A stretch of 64,000 bases of DNA from Erythroxylum novogranatense (GCA_029891385.1 CM057224.1:930001-994000); one strand, 5' to 3'. Positions 35,222 to 47,375 are shown, numbered from the stretch's first letter. Made by a program: numbers and translations. Notes: a model not told the origin generated them from the sequence alone.

Positions 35222-37151
35222 TATACTTTTTAGCATATTTATTTCTTTTTGTTTTTGCATCCATACTTATTTTTTGCATACTTGGTTTTCTTAGGCTTTC
35301 AAAATTTATGCTTTTAACTTTCCTCGAGGACGAGCAAGAGCTGAGTGTGGGGGAGTTTGATAACTTGCATTTTTGTGACGTTAATTCTTTTTGTTTCATG
35401 TTCTTTTGGTAGACTTTTGTGATGTTTTGTTTATGTTTCTACGATAATTTGTGCCTTTGCATGTTCTAGGTGACGAAATACAAGGTGACGCAATTTGGAG
35501 TGAAATTGAAAAAATGAAAGCTAGAGACATTTCAATTGTCCAATGGATCAGCTACAGCAAACATGCATACGGGAGACTAAAGACTAGAGCTGGGCATACA
35601 TAGAGACAGAAACAGCAAAATTAAATCAATTAAAGAGAAGGGGGTGTGACCAAAGGAGACGAGAGCAATTAAATGAACCAAGAGGAAGGCAATACGTAGC
35701 AAGAGGACACGCAAAAGGAGACAGTAGAGGTTTTAAGTGTTGTCTGATGTGATTTTAAACTTATTTAATGGTTCCATAAATCATCAACAAGGGAGAGCTA
35801 CAATTACGTTCTTTAATCGATTTAATTTAAATGGGCGACATCAAATCTAAGGGAATTAAAAGGTGAGTGGGCTAAGGGAATTAAAAGGTCAGGGGCCCAC
35901 ATCATTTAAGGGAATAACAAAACCTAGGAGCAAAAAGGGGGAGGGGACGACAACTTTGAGAGGATAGCTTTTAGAGACTATTTTGGGGAGATAACAAGAG
36001 GAGTGTGGGGTCAGTGGCAACTAGGAGGAGAGAAAGCTTTGGAACTTGGAAAGAAATAGTCAAAGATTGCGGTTCTGGGTGTTGGAAGCTGGAGATTAAT
36101 ATTCTATATCATTAGACAGTGGAGGGCGTCAGCAGTTGGGTTTCATCGCACACAACGTGTAGGAGCTGAAGCTGGTTCGTGAAGATTGACCAGCATTAAA
36201 TTTTGGGACGACACTTGGAGAGCAATAGAGAAGGACGCACGGTATTGGGCAGTGGGCAGTAGTTGAGTTGAGGCTTGTTTGGTAACAGTGAAGTGAACTC
36301 CATTTTTATTTGTTAATTTCAGCTTTAGTTGATAGAGACTAGTATTATGTGTGGCTAATTTTTAATCTAGACAAGGTACCTTACGTTTGAGCATGTAATT
36401 CGTGAGACTCCATTGGTTTAATTGTTTTCGTTTATTTCCAATGTTTATTTAATCTCTGCATTTAATCGATTTATTATTGTTGAGTTTGTTGATTAATGTG
36501 GCCAGTTAATTAATTGACTTGATGATAAATTTTCGAATAAATTAGTTAATCCATGATTGCTGTCTATCGAGTGGCAAATTAATTTCAATTAAGAAATTAA
36601 TGAGATTAAATAATTTAGTCTAAATAGATTGCGACTTTTCCGATTCTGTTGGCTAAGACGAGGGTCCATTAGAATTTATTGCTGCCATAGATTATATTCT
36701 GCGGAGCTTTACTCGGGAATAGTCTAATTAGTTAGGGTAATAATCTGCAGAGCTTTACTCGGGGTTATCGAATAATTACGAATGAATTGGTAGATTTGTG
36801 TTGTTCACGGTCTGCTATAACTTTGTCCATAGGAATGAACGAATTTTACATTTTTGAGTCTATGATCGAATTACAGTATCAAATGGGAGAGTACCTTGGC
36901 TAGGCTTTTATTCATATTGTTTTCAATCTTATTTTTAATTTCCTTCGACGTGATTTCGTGCTCTAATTTCGTATTATAAAATTAATCATCCCCAATTCAA
37001 CTCTCTTTATATTTTTATTTTATTTTTATTTTTGATTTCGTACAAATAAATAATTACTTCATTGGTCTCTGTGGTTCGACCATATTCACCACTTTACTCG
37101 CTTAAGTGTTATAGAGTAGGAATTTATTTTTGCTGGTTTGACACGCCATCA
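35222..37151 (+). mobile_element. Athila-type 3' end: purine tract and LTR
   Basis: The purine tract GAGTGTGGGGGAGTT ends at 35357, and the LTR runs TGATAACTTGC...GACACGCCATCA (35358-37151, 1794 bases). Its ends resemble those of the Athila-1 LTR. About 135 bases of internal sequence precede it, and no 5' part is present. It sits in the middle of the copia element. Confidence 0.78.
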
Positions 37152-37985
37152 AATTTTGAGATCAGGAACATACTGTTGTATCCAAATAATTAAGCACAAA
37201 GAAAGATATCCGACGACCAAATTCATAAAAATAACCATGTATCCGAGGGCTGGAACTTCATTCCTCCCACAGTTTTATGAAGCAGAAATCCTGGTGAACT
37301 CTAAGCTACGATGGATAAAAGCACTGATAAGGATTTGGCAGTGGACATTTTTTTTGGTTTATGATAACATCTAACTCAATTCACCAGCAATCAATTTTTC
37401 AACGAGATGTATCAAAAAATGAAGTGTTTCCAATCTGATGCCCTAGTCTACACCTCATTCCTTCGATTAAAAAGCTAAATCTTGAGTATAGGAGATTCAG
37501 AGGCATGAACTTCACACTGATCGCCAACATCGATCAGCCAAATGTAAGAAACAGATTATCTAGTCCATAAAAACAATCGCATAACCTAGATAAAGTTCAT
37601 TTACACTAACAAAAAATCAAAAGAGAACCTGAAACTTGATGAATATGAAGGTCGGGAGAAAGACAAGAGTTGAGAAAGCAATCATCCTCGAAGGAGACAT
37701 CGATGAGACTCAACCTTCTACTTTCAAAACCTAAATGCTCCGTTGATTCGTTCATTTCTTTCTAAAACGCATCAGCCTGATGCGTTAAAAAAAAACAAAA
37801 TAAAAAATAAAAAATTTCATTAAATCAGTGGCTAATCAGTTCGACCAGTCCCGGTTTAACCGGTTAATTGATCGATTCGCGTTGGTTTAATTGGAGACTA
37901 GTTTTTAAGGGTCACCCGAACTGGATAGCCTACCGGTCACCGATCGAACCGATCGAACTGGCTGGTCCAGTCCGGGTTTCAAAAC
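37152..37985. other. Unassigned segment, possible captured gene piece
   Basis: On the minus strand an ATG at about 37702 opens MSPSRMIAFSTLVFLPTFIF, followed after a few codons by CAG/GTTCTC, a possible exon end. A further exon-like end ACAACAG/TATG is near 37166. A palindrome AACGCATCAG C CTGATGCGTT lies near 37767. The right 180 bases have CCGGTTTAACCGGTTAA and a GGTTTCAAAACCATGA end like some TIR elements. I do not recognise the gene. Confidence 0.4.
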
Positions 37986-37989
37986 CATG

Positions 37990-39050
37990 ATTGCCTAAGT
38001 CAAAAACTACTTGAACTTAATTTCACTTCTACCAAATCTGATAAATCCTTATTTGTTCACTCCATCTCTTCGCATACCACATTCCTCCTAGTTTATGTTG
38101 ATGATATCTTAGTCACTGGCTCCTCATCATCTTTCATCAACAGTCTCATTCAAGAACTTAACTCTGCCTTTTCTATTAAAGACCTCGATCCTCTTTATTA
38201 TTTTCTTGGCGTAGAAGCTACCACCACACCTAAAGGTCTTCTCCTTACCCAAGCTAAGTATACCAAAGATCTTCTTCTTCACACAGGTCTAACCTAATCT
38301 AAACCAACTATCACACTCATCACTCCTTCTCTTCCTCTATCCAAAAATCATAGTATACCTCTCTCTGATCCTTTTGAGTATATAAGTAATGGTGGTACCC
38401 TTCAATACCTTTGACTTACTCATCCTGACATTCAATTTACAGTTAATAAAGTATCTCGGTTTCTTCATTGTCCTACCGACATTCACTGGACTGTTGTTAA
38501 AAGGATACTTTGATACCTTCGTTCCACATCCTCCTCTGGTATCCACTTAACTCACACAACTTCTCTCTCTATTAATGCATATTGTGATGTTGATTGGGCA
38601 GAGTATCCTGATGATTGTCGATCTACATCTGGCTATTATATCTTCTTGGGTCCAAATCTCATCTCCTGAAGCGCTAAGAAACAACCCACTGTTGCTAGAT
38701 CCAGCACCAAAGCCGAATATCGAAGTATTGTGCTTGCTGCTACTGAAGTTTGTTGGCTTAAATCTTTTCTTGGAGAAATTGGCTTCTCTCGCCTTCCACC
38801 GACCCTTTGGTGTGACAATTTACGCGCCACATTTCTTGTTGCCAATCTCGTCACTCATACTCGAACAAAACATATCCAAATTGATATTCATTTCATTAGA
38901 GACTTGGTTACCAACAAAGCATTATCAATTCAACATCTTCCTTCCAGTTATTAGATTGCTGACATCATGACCAAAGCTTTAGCTTCTTCTGCCTTTCAAA
39001 ATTTTCGTGACAAGCTCACTGTAGCTACCCACCGTGAACTTGAGGGGGGC
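37990..39050 (+). pseudogene. Copia RT C-terminus and RNase H
   Basis: Reads LLVYVDDILVTGS (the YVDD active site) near 38090, YYFLGVEATTTPKGLLLTQ near 38195, HPDIQFTVNKVSRFL, YCDVDWAEYPDDCRSTSGY (RNase H) near 38578, SSTKAEYRSIVLAATEVCWL, and IADIMTKALASSAF near the end. Several stops break it, and the N-terminal part of pol is missing. Confidence 0.9.
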
Positions 39051-39264
39051 TGATAACATATGCAGATAAACACAAATCTCATCAACACATATTTGATCTT
39101 CTTTGATATGAGATTATCTCATTTGATCTTATGTATCTCAATTGATTCTCATTATCCTTGTAGTTACTACAAATGTGTATAAATACAGTGCAAAGTTACT
39201 AAGCCAACTACACAAGAAATACAATACATTCACATCCAAATCATCTCCTTCTTCCATTTTATCA
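39051..39264 (+). repeat. Copia 3' LTR (214 bp)
   Basis: TGATAACATATGC...CCATTTTATCA, directly after the purine tract TTGAGGGGGGC. Confidence 0.92.
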
Positions 39265-40267
39265 GAAACAGATTCAAATTATAATTGCAAGCATAAGGTA
39301 ATAAATTTGTATCTTATGAATTGTTGCTCTCTTTATTGTGACTCTGAAATATAATTATGATGTTATGATGATTAGTTTTAACCTGTCAAGTCTTAGTTGT
39401 GAGTAAATAGGTATGCTTAAAATGGTTTGCAGCTTCTTTTGTTATGAGAAATTACGGTGTCTTCTGTTTTAGAGGCTTAAGTCTCTTCTGTTTCAGAGAC
39501 TATTGCCTCTTCTGTTAAATTTAGTCTAAATTTTGGTCTATTTAAATTTAATTTATTAATTTTAAATAAATTGAATTTAATTTGTCAAACGTAATTAAAT
39601 TTAACTAAGCATAAGATTAATTATTTAAAATAAAATTTTAAATTACAAAATACAAGTTATAATAATTATTATAATTGTGGATAATGTGAAAGTAATTATA
39701 AAGAAAGATTGCAATTATAACAATGTTATAGTTGTAATTGTAATGCCAATTGCATGTTGAAACTATGATTTAGAGGAAGTGAAAATATGGAAAATATAGT
39801 AATTTTCTTGGATTTTTTGGCCAATAAGTAATTTTCTTGGTGAATGGCTACAAATTGAGATTGAAAGCAGGACTATAACAAAATAAGTTTTCCACATGAC
39901 TGAACATTGGAGATACATTCACTAAGGGCTAATGATTTTTTTTAAATTAGAAAATGTAAATTTTATAAGATAAAATAAAATTAAAAACAAATTTTGGTTT
40001 TAAAAGTAAGAAAAAGAGCTTATTATAATGCACAATTAACATAATTTTTTATTTGATTATACGGAGCATCATGTGGTACAATTACATCGAATGTAGAAAA
40101 GTGAAAAGGAGCAGTAACCATTCACTTTTCTGATCTAAAAAGATAAATTCGATGAAGTAGAAAAGCACACTTTAGTATGACAATTTTAATTAAGTGCCCA
40201 TAAAGCTGTTTATTTATCTACCTATCATAGTTTTCTTTTCCAGTACGTTAACTAGAAGAGTATCCAT
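39265..40267. other. Spacer and P5 3' flank
   Basis: From about 39520 it aligns with 48950-49590, the 3' flank of P7, so the P5 and P7 blocks are duplicates. No gene seen. Confidence 0.6.
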
Positions 40268-41526
40268 CTATGGAGCCGGAGGGGGAGGAGGATTATAGTC
40301 ACGGCTGGCCAACTCTGGACCCTGAGCTAGCGTTTGGACCGTCTGGCTAGGTGGATTCTTGTTGTTGTTGGCACCAGGACCTTGTGGCGACGGTCTTCCA
40401 TGGACTCCTATCACTGTTCTCGTAATACCATATTCTCATATAAAGTTTCTCCCAGAAAATATATTCTCATATAAAGTTTCTCCCAGAAAATTAATCATTC
40501 AAAGATAAAATTAGATAAAAATTTTTTTAATGTTCAGTATGCAACGAATAAATTGTTGAAATTTCAAGTACGAAAGAAAATCCCACCTGAAATATAAAAT
40601 TAGATATAATTTTTTTTAATATTCAGTATGCAACGAATAAATTGTTGAAATTTCAAGTACGAAAGAAAATCCCACCTGAAATCAGCGAGGGATATATAAG
40701 TAGAAAGAACTCATAAATTTAATGTTTTAAAGTTTAGGTTGGAGTATAATATTTAGGCTTACAATTATGTTTCCTCACTAGGCTCATGTGAAGATCTCCC
40801 AAATAATTGGACTCCCCAATGCTAATAAATAGTATCAAAGCTAATGGTTCAGTAAGAGACGAGTACGGAGATGACAGTCAGATCTTATGATTGTCATTTC
40901 CACATAAAGAAGCAAGGAGATTTCTAATGAGCCCAGACCAATTGAGTAGAAGGGCTCTTGATAATATTATATACTCGAGCTTTTAAGAAAAAAAAGCTTT
41001 CCTTCAAAAGGAAGTCCAAGCCTAACGTAAAAAGTCACACTTAAAGAGAAAATTGTTGAAATTTCAAGTGTGGAAGGAAATCTCACATGAGAAATAAATA
41101 AAATTAGTGAAAATCATATAAATGGAAAGGACCCAAAAATCTAGTGTTTTAAAATTTTGAGTTAGAGTATGGTGTCAAGGCTTATAAGCAAATTCCCTCA
41201 CTAAATTCTTGATATAAATCTCCCATAAATGTGGACTCAAATTACAACTGGAATCAGTAGAAGATGAAAGTAGCATCGACAATAATAAGTAGAGTTGAAA
41301 AGATAGAAAATTATAGTTAATATTATTAAAATTAAATTATAGTTAATATTATTAAAATTTTATATAAATAATTTAATTTTCAAAACTGTGAAGAATACAG
41401 TTTAAATATAAAAGATGCCTAGTGAAAAATAAAAAACTTACGTGGAACACTTCGTGATTGTGGGGCTCTAGAGATAAGGATGACGAAGATTAAGCAGCAA
41501 ATGTATAGTGAGAAAGTAGGCTTCAT
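40268..41526 (-). CDS. P5: small secreted peptide precursor with DYNPP tail
   Basis: Exon 1 is 41526-41442 and exon 2 is 40407-40268. The 1034-base phase-1 intron carries a TRIM element. The product has 74 residues: signal peptide 1-20 (MKPTFSLYICCLIFVILIS), then an Asn/Pro-rich stretch (PGANNNKNPPSQ), TVQTLAQGPELA, and the tail SRDYNPPPPPAP. Frame and exon lengths (85 and 140) fit exactly. The long intron could reduce splicing, but donor (GTAAGT) and acceptor (ATAG) are as in the paralogues. Same unknown family as P3, P4 and P8. Confidence 0.74.
40643..41239 (-). mobile_element. TRIM retrotransposon in the P5 intron
   Basis: Two LTRs of about 185 bases (40643-40827 and 41054-41239), both starting TGTTGAAATTTC, flank 226 internal bases that begin with AGTATCAAAGC, a decayed initiator-Met primer site (plus-strand orientation of the element). 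There is no coding capacity. A local duplication repeats the left junction (40505-40590 and 40594-40680). A copy at the same site is in P7. Confidence 0.85.
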
Positions 41527-42417
41527 TATGAATGCAGTAGCTAAGTTTAACTCATTCCTTGAAACCATCTTCTGCAATTCATGATTTTATAGAGGTTTAA
41601 GAGTATAAGATACGTTGCAAATCAGTCTTTGGCAGATCATTCACGGTGACATTTGACAAGGAGTGTGGGACTGGGGAGTAAGCTCCTTAATTGTTCAGTC
41701 CACAAAACTCTTGGTTCTAATCTGAACGGGACTCGATCAACTTTGATTTTTTGCATCTAGGCCTTAGATGTCGTCCGAACTTGATATAAAATTTGATCAG
41801 ACCCAAATTACTACTTAAACAACGTCCTTTTAGTGGTGGAACTCAATCCTTTTGGGCGAACTAAGCCAACCTTCTTACATTCGATTTAGTCTTATATTTA
41901 AATAATTTGGAATTAACTCGTTAACTTCAAACCGGTTGAACCGCACCAAAAATAAATCATCCCGACTTATGTGAACAACTTTTTTGCAATCTTGATAATT
42001 CTAGTTTCTGGCCAATTTCTTCCAAGTTTTTAATGAATATATTATTTTAACGTTCTAATTTTTATATATTATAACTAAATGATTAATATTTAATTATTTG
42101 ATTTAATCTTTTTATCAGATTTCAATCTTAATCCTAAATTCTGAAAAGTATTTCCATTTTAAGATAAGTTGCTTTACAAGCTCTAATTAAGTGTTGAAAA
42201 AATGTTTTATTATAATCCAGCTCGAGACTAATAAATTAAGTTTGACCATTTAAATTCATACTTAGAATCACATTATTTATTAAGGATTGATAAAATTACT
42301 TAATTTGATTAGAGTTTACGGTGTTATTATTACTATTTTAATAATAATATTAAATTCAATATAATACTATCAATAACAACTTAAAAACATTTAAACTAAA
42401 AAAAAACCTTAATGGCC
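41527..42417. other. P5 promoter and upstream spacer
   Basis: CTATAAAATC (41583-41592, minus strand) is the TATA box. The region to about 41930 is repeated almost unchanged upstream of P7 (50790-51200) and P8 (51760-52095), e.g. CCTTAGATGTCGTCCGAAC. No second gene seen. Confidence 0.6.
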
Positions 42418-42705
42418 AAGTAAGTAATGTGAAGACTTCCTCTTCTCTGTTTATATTATCTGATGTCAAACCCATTTAATTGAAAGCTTCCTGGAAAGAC
42501 ATCCACTAGGCCATGCACCATGACTTCTTTGTTCTCTGAAACAAATATGGAGAAGGACAGCACAGGAAGCAGCTTGGCTTGTCCAATTAGGTGCGCTTTC
42601 CCGCCATGCACCGTGACTTCTTTGTTCTCTGAAATAAATATGGAGAAGGTCAGCATAGGAAGCAGCTTGGCTGGTCCAGTTAGGTGTGCTTCCTCGTATA
42701 TCTAA
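42418..42705 (+). repeat. Recurrent upstream module, copies M5a and M5b (tandem)
   Basis: The full module (42418-42594) is followed by a second copy of its 3' half (42602-42695). An ATG at 42520 opens a 61-codon frame spanning both copies, reading MTSLFSETNMEKDSTGSSLA and again VTSLFSEINMEKVSIGSSLA. Frame is kept through the duplication. This may be chance or a relic first exon. Confidence 0.65.
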
Positions 42706-43210
42706 TAATAATTTTGGATATTATTCCACATTTCAAGTCTTTGTAATTAGGAAGTGTAGATATATTATTATATTTATTTAAAAGATTTTATTATAGTTAT
42801 TTTGTTAATGTGCTAAACATAATCAAGATCAATCTTTTGTATCAAAAGATTGATTAATCTAACTTTTTTCTTTCTTATTGGTTTATTTATTTACTTACGT
42901 TAATATTTATTTTAATTTTGAATTTTATTTTGCTTTTATCTTTATTTATTTATGAAATTACTTATTTATATATTTGGTCGTTATTATTTTCTCTTCATAC
43001 CTTTTTCAATATTTTTCTTTTCTTTCTTCTTTTTTGCATCATCTATAGAGGTTTAAGCAGCGTGTTAGATACAGCGAAATTGAAAAGTCCAACATGTTTG
43101 GAACTTATCCTATCGTTAGAGCCCTGTGACCACAGGTTAAAGCATGCACAAAAGTCAAGGCACAAATGTTCGTATTTAAATGCAGTTCCTACGGAAGCTG
43201 CAATTTAAGC
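42706..43210. other. AT-rich spacer with a P2-type promoter relic
   Basis: The segment 43045-43165 matches the P2 promoter (GGTTTAAGCAGCGTGTTAGA against 6530-6550), but no exon 1 follows. This marks a lost family member or a duplicated promoter piece. Confidence 0.55.
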
Positions 43211-43720
43211 AGCGTGAATGGTTCGGGTTTGAATTTCGGATGGTACCGCCGATTTGGTCGATCGCACTGCACTGCAATCTGGGTACATTTCGGGACCAAT
43301 CCGTAAACTTAAAATATTTGAGGGACTAAATTGAAAATAAATTTTTTTAACCTAATTTTATCTACCCCGTCCCCGAGCCCTGACGTTTCCAGATCTAGAT
43401 CTGGTCTTCTCTCCTTCGGTTTCTCCTTCCTCTCCTCACATCGCCATTGCCGTCCTCCCTCCTCTCGCCGCCGTGTCTTCGTCGTCGCCTCCCCTCAGGT
43501 CAGCCAGCTTCTCCTCGTCAGCGCTTCTGGATTCTTCTTTGGTCTCCTCTCCTCTCTCCCACGCCGCACGCCTCCTCTCTTCTCCGGTGTCTCACCTCGC
43601 CGTCGCCGTCTCGTCCTCGCCATCTCCTCCTCACCGTCTCATCCTCGATGTCGCCGTCTCCTCCTCGCCTCCTCGATGTCGCCGTCAACCTCACCGAAGA
43701 CCCGATTGTTTTGGCTTTTG
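43211..43720 (+). other. GC-rich CT/CCG-biased segment
   Basis: A sharp change to GC-rich, pyrimidine-rich sequence with many CG dinucleotides and TCCTC/CGTCG units. Several overlapping open frames (43331-43875) are low-complexity Ser/Pro/Arg and I do not accept them as genes. It resembles a 5' UTR or CpG-rich gene start without a gene behind it. Confidence 0.45.
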
Positions 43721-44834
43721 AGTGTATGTTTTTTATTTTGTTTTTCATGTTTCATGAAATTTTGAAGTTGATTGTGCCTGTGATTGTGTTGTTGAGTTGT
43801 TATTGGATGATGGAAAATCGTAGAGGTTGTTTCGGCTGGAATGAGGAATTTTTTTTGAATTTGTTTGAATGTTGAACAGTTGAAGGCTTGAAGGAGTTGA
43901 AGCTGATTTCGGTTGTTGAAGACTTGAAGGGAAGGTTTGATTGAAGTTAAAGTTGAAGTGTTGAATTGAACCGATGATATTGAAATTAAAAATAAATTTT
44001 GTGACTTTTGTGATTTTGTCATTTTGCCTTGTGAAAGTTGAACTTGAACCGATTGTGTTAAATTGAAATTGATTGGTGATTGATTATTATTGGTCTGATT
44101 GCAAATTAAGTTTGGAATGGTGAATTGGTGATTGTGATTTAGTATTTTAGTAGATTTATGAAATTAAAATTGAATTGTTGAATTATTGTGAATGAGATTG
44201 AATTTGACTATTTGAGTTTGTGCAATTGAAATTGAGTTTGATAATTAAAATCAAAACAACATTTAAATCAATTTGTAAAATTGACAATCAATTGATCAAA
44301 TGTGAAATTAATAATTAAATGTAAAATTGTTAAATTGATAATTAAAATTGACAATCATTAATTGACACATTTTAATATTTGTTAAATGGTCATTAATTTT
44401 AATATTTGGGTATTGAATATTGATAAATAATTAGTTAAGTATAAAATTATGGAATTAGAAATTAATAATAATTTGATTGTAGTTGATAATGATAGTGTTT
44501 GTTTATTTGAGTATTAGTTTTAGCTAGGTAAATAATTAATTGTTCCTAAAAAGTTAAAAGATGTTGAACTTTAATGGAATGGCAATATATATGTGGGGAA
44601 TTATAAATATTTAAAATTGGTAATGTTATGAAATTGTAATTTGTGAATATGATGTATACTTGTAGATTCCAATTTATACTTATAATGTCGATTAAAATTA
44701 TAAAAGCATCATATATATTTAAAATGAAATATAAAATGGTGTATAAATATTATGGTGTGTTAGAAATAGAATTATGAATGTTTTGTGTTAATTAGGATCG
44801 GAAATTGTTGGATATTGAATGTAATTATGATTGT
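43721..44834. other. T/G-biased AT-rich spacer
   Basis: Simple sequence rich in TTGAA and ATTG units. No gene, RNA gene or element end seen. Confidence 0.5.
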
Positions 44835-45055
44835 TTTGTAATTGTTAGGATTGAGAATTGTTGTAAATGGAATGAATGGAAATTGAATTGTTATTGTTTT
44901 GTAATTGTTAGGATTGAGAATTGTTAGAAATGGAATGAATGGAAATTAAATTGTGATTGTTTTGTAATTGTTAGGATTGGGAATTGTTGGAAATGGAATG
45001 AATGGAAATTGAATTGTGATTGTTTTGTAATTGTTATGGTTGGAAATTGTTGAGA
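44835..45055 (+). repeat. 63-bp minisatellite, about 3.5 copies
   Basis: A unit beginning AATTGTTAGGATTGAGAATT and including GGAATGAATGGAAATTGAAT repeats every 63 bases with single changes. It leads directly into the pentanucleotide array. Confidence 0.85.
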
Positions 45056-45680
45056 ATTGAATTGAATTGGATTGGATTGGATTGGATTGGATTGGATTGG
45101 ATTGAATTGAATTGGATTGAATTGGATTGGATTGAATTGAATTGGATTGAATTGGATTGAATTAGATTTGATTGAATTGGATTGAATTAGAATTGGAATT
45201 GGAATTGGAATTGAATTGAATTGAATTGGAATTGGAATTGATTGAATTGGAATTGGATTGAATTGGATTGGATTGGATTGGATTGAATTAGATTGGATTG
45301 GATTGGATTGAATTGAATCGGAATGAATTGGATTAATTGGATTGTATTAGATTGGATTGAATTGAATTAAATTGGATTGAATTGGATTGGATTGAATTGA
45401 ATTGGATTGGATTGGATTGAATTGGACTGGATTGAATTGGATTGGATTGAATTGAATTGGATTGAATTGAATTGGATTGGAATTGAATTGAATTGGAATG
45501 GAATGAATGGAATTGGATTGGATTGGATTGGATTGGATTGGATTGGATTGGATTGGATTGAATTGGATTGGATTGGATTGGAATTAAATTGAATTGGAAT
45601 GTAATGAATGGAATGGAATTAGATTGGATTGGATTGGATTGAATTGGAATTGGAATTGATTGAATTGTATTGGATTGGTC
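45056..45680 (+). repeat. Pentanucleotide satellite (ATTGG/ATTGA)n
   Basis: About 620 bases of ATTGG and ATTGA units, with GGAATT variants in blocks. The long open frames on both strands here (Ile/Gln/Ser/Asn/Pro or Trp/Ile/Glu/Leu repeats) are by-products of the period and not genes. Confidence 0.95.
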
Positions 45681-45799
45681 ACAATTTTTACTCTTGTAAT
45701 TATAAATTAAATGTAAGACATAATAATTCGAATAATAATCAAATAAAATCATAAAGATTACTTTTAATAACAAAAAGTCATCCAAATAATATGAAAATA

Positions 45800-45962
45800 T
45801 ATATAAACAAATGAGTTTTTCAATAACTTGAACAACAAAAGAGATTTCAGGATACGCAATAATGAGATAAACGAGACTTCCCACTACACATGGATACAAA
45901 TTAGGATATGAGAGAGAAGCACCGACATCGCACTTTAACTTCGAATTTTGTTCCATTAGCAA
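45800..45962 (-). pseudogene. Copia RT/RNase H connector remnant
   Basis: Minus-strand frame reads DVGASLSYPNLYPCVVGSLV then YLIIAYPEISFVVQV, the conserved copia segment (usually ..YRSLVGSLIYLT..RPDISFAV..). It is the start of a 209-codon frame whose rest is satellite. Confidence 0.75.
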
Positions 45963-47202
45963 AGAGCAAGTTTTCTAATCAATGATTTTCTGCATCTAGA
46001 CCCGTAGAAAATGTTTGAATTGAGTTAAAGTTCAGTTGAGTTTGACTTATTGTTAAAATGATATTGTTTTAGTAATAAGGTTCGTTCTTTTAGACTAAGT
46101 TTGAGAACGATATTTGTTTCTGAATTCGATGTGACCTCATATGAAGTCAATAAGATCAACTCAAGTTGATCGGATTTTAGGTTAAATTTGGACTTAAACT
46201 TTATTCTTGACCTGAAGCCTAAATGTTTTAAGTACAAATGTCATCATTTTCAAAATAAAATAAAATAAGATAAAAATAAAATAAATTTCAAGCTCAATCT
46301 TTACATTGTACAAGCTCAATTAAGTCATAATCTCCAAGCCTGTTTTGGCCAATAGGGCTCGAGCTTGACCTAATCTGACATAATCTCTAAAAAAAATCAA
46401 GTCAATCCCTTAAACCTAAATTCAATTCAAGATCCGATCAATTTAAATTTAGTTTGTTAATCTTCAAAAGAGAACCAAGATGAGCTACAAACATCATCCT
46501 ACTTGCATCAATAGTCTATCAAGGGTGTGATAAATTTATCTGTCATATTGCCAAGTCTACTTTTTGCCAAGTTTTAAATGAACATATTATTTTAAAGTTT
46601 CTATTTTTTATAGATTGAATTCTTGTTCCCTATAATCAAAGGATTAACATTCAATTATTTGATTTAATTTTATAAGATTAAATCTAGATAAGTTATTAAA
46701 CTTCAATTATGCATTATAAATAACGTTCTCAACTCCACTAAAACAATGATCTAAATTTAATTAATCATACTTAGGCTTATTTAAGTACCTAATTGTGATT
46801 GAACTCAAATTTTATATATGCCCTAATCCCGTCAAATTTCATAACATTTATTATATATTTTGTCGGCTGCACCACCTTCTTTATCATTTTCTTAATTTGT
46901 GTTTATTTATAATTTTAAAATAAAGATTAATAAATTTTAAGAATTTTAATACTATATTCTTTTAAATAAAAATTAAATAAATTATATGACATAATAATTA
47001 TTCGATATAACTAAATAATAATTAGAATAAGTGATGACATTAAAATATAAAAATTAAATTAAACAAAATTCAAAATGAGGGTTATCGTATTCTTGTGTTA
47101 AAAAACTATATTTTATTAATACAAGTGTATTTAACTATTAATTACTCCATGTCTAAAAAGTCAAAGGAAACACAAATACAAGACATTCGTGAAAGGTTAT
47201 AA
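45963..47202. other. AT-rich spacer, no gene seen
   Basis: Parts resemble the spacers at 30400-30800 and 42000-42400 (CTCTAATTTTTATA... blocks). No coding evidence. Confidence 0.5.
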
Positions 47203-47375
47203 ATGTGAAGACTTCGTCTTCCGATATGTCAAACCTATTTGATTGAAATCTTCTCGGAGAGACACTCAACTCACGAGGCCATGCACCATAACCTTTTTTT
47301 CTTCTCTGAAATGAATATGGAGAAGGACGGCACAGGATGACACGAAGCAGCTTGGCTTGTCCAATTAGGTGTGCT
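47203..47375 (+). repeat. Recurrent upstream module, copy M6
   Basis: AATGTGAAGACTTCGTCTTC, GAGGCCATGCACCATAACC, a CTCTGAAATGAATATGGAG segment and GGCTTGTCCAATTAGGTG. It is closest to M5. The ATG of M1/M5 is ATA here. Confidence 0.68.

Larger units (their letters stand above)
34338..39264 (+). mobile_element. Ty1-copia element with both LTRs, centre replaced
   Basis: 5' LTR 34338-34552, primer site TGGTATCAAAGCC (34553-34565), gag start, then foreign sequence (35222-37985), then the RT C-terminus, RNase H, a purine tract TTGAGGGGGGC, and 3' LTR 39051-39264. The flanks are TAAAC on the left and GAAAC on the right, a near-perfect 5-base target duplication. Confidence 0.9.

Noticed and set aside
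40643..41239. Cassandra-type TRIM
   Set aside because: LTR size and primer site fit a TRIM, but I see no 5S rRNA sequence in the LTRs, which defines Cassandra.
43331..43875. Several long overlapping frames rich in Ser, Pro and Arg
   Set aside because: They come from the CT/CCG-rich composition, overlap in three frames, and none shows a domain.
45333..45800. Long frame of Ile/Gln/Ser/Asn/Pro repeats
   Set aside because: It is translation of the pentanucleotide satellite; only the first 50 codons (copia remnant) are informative.
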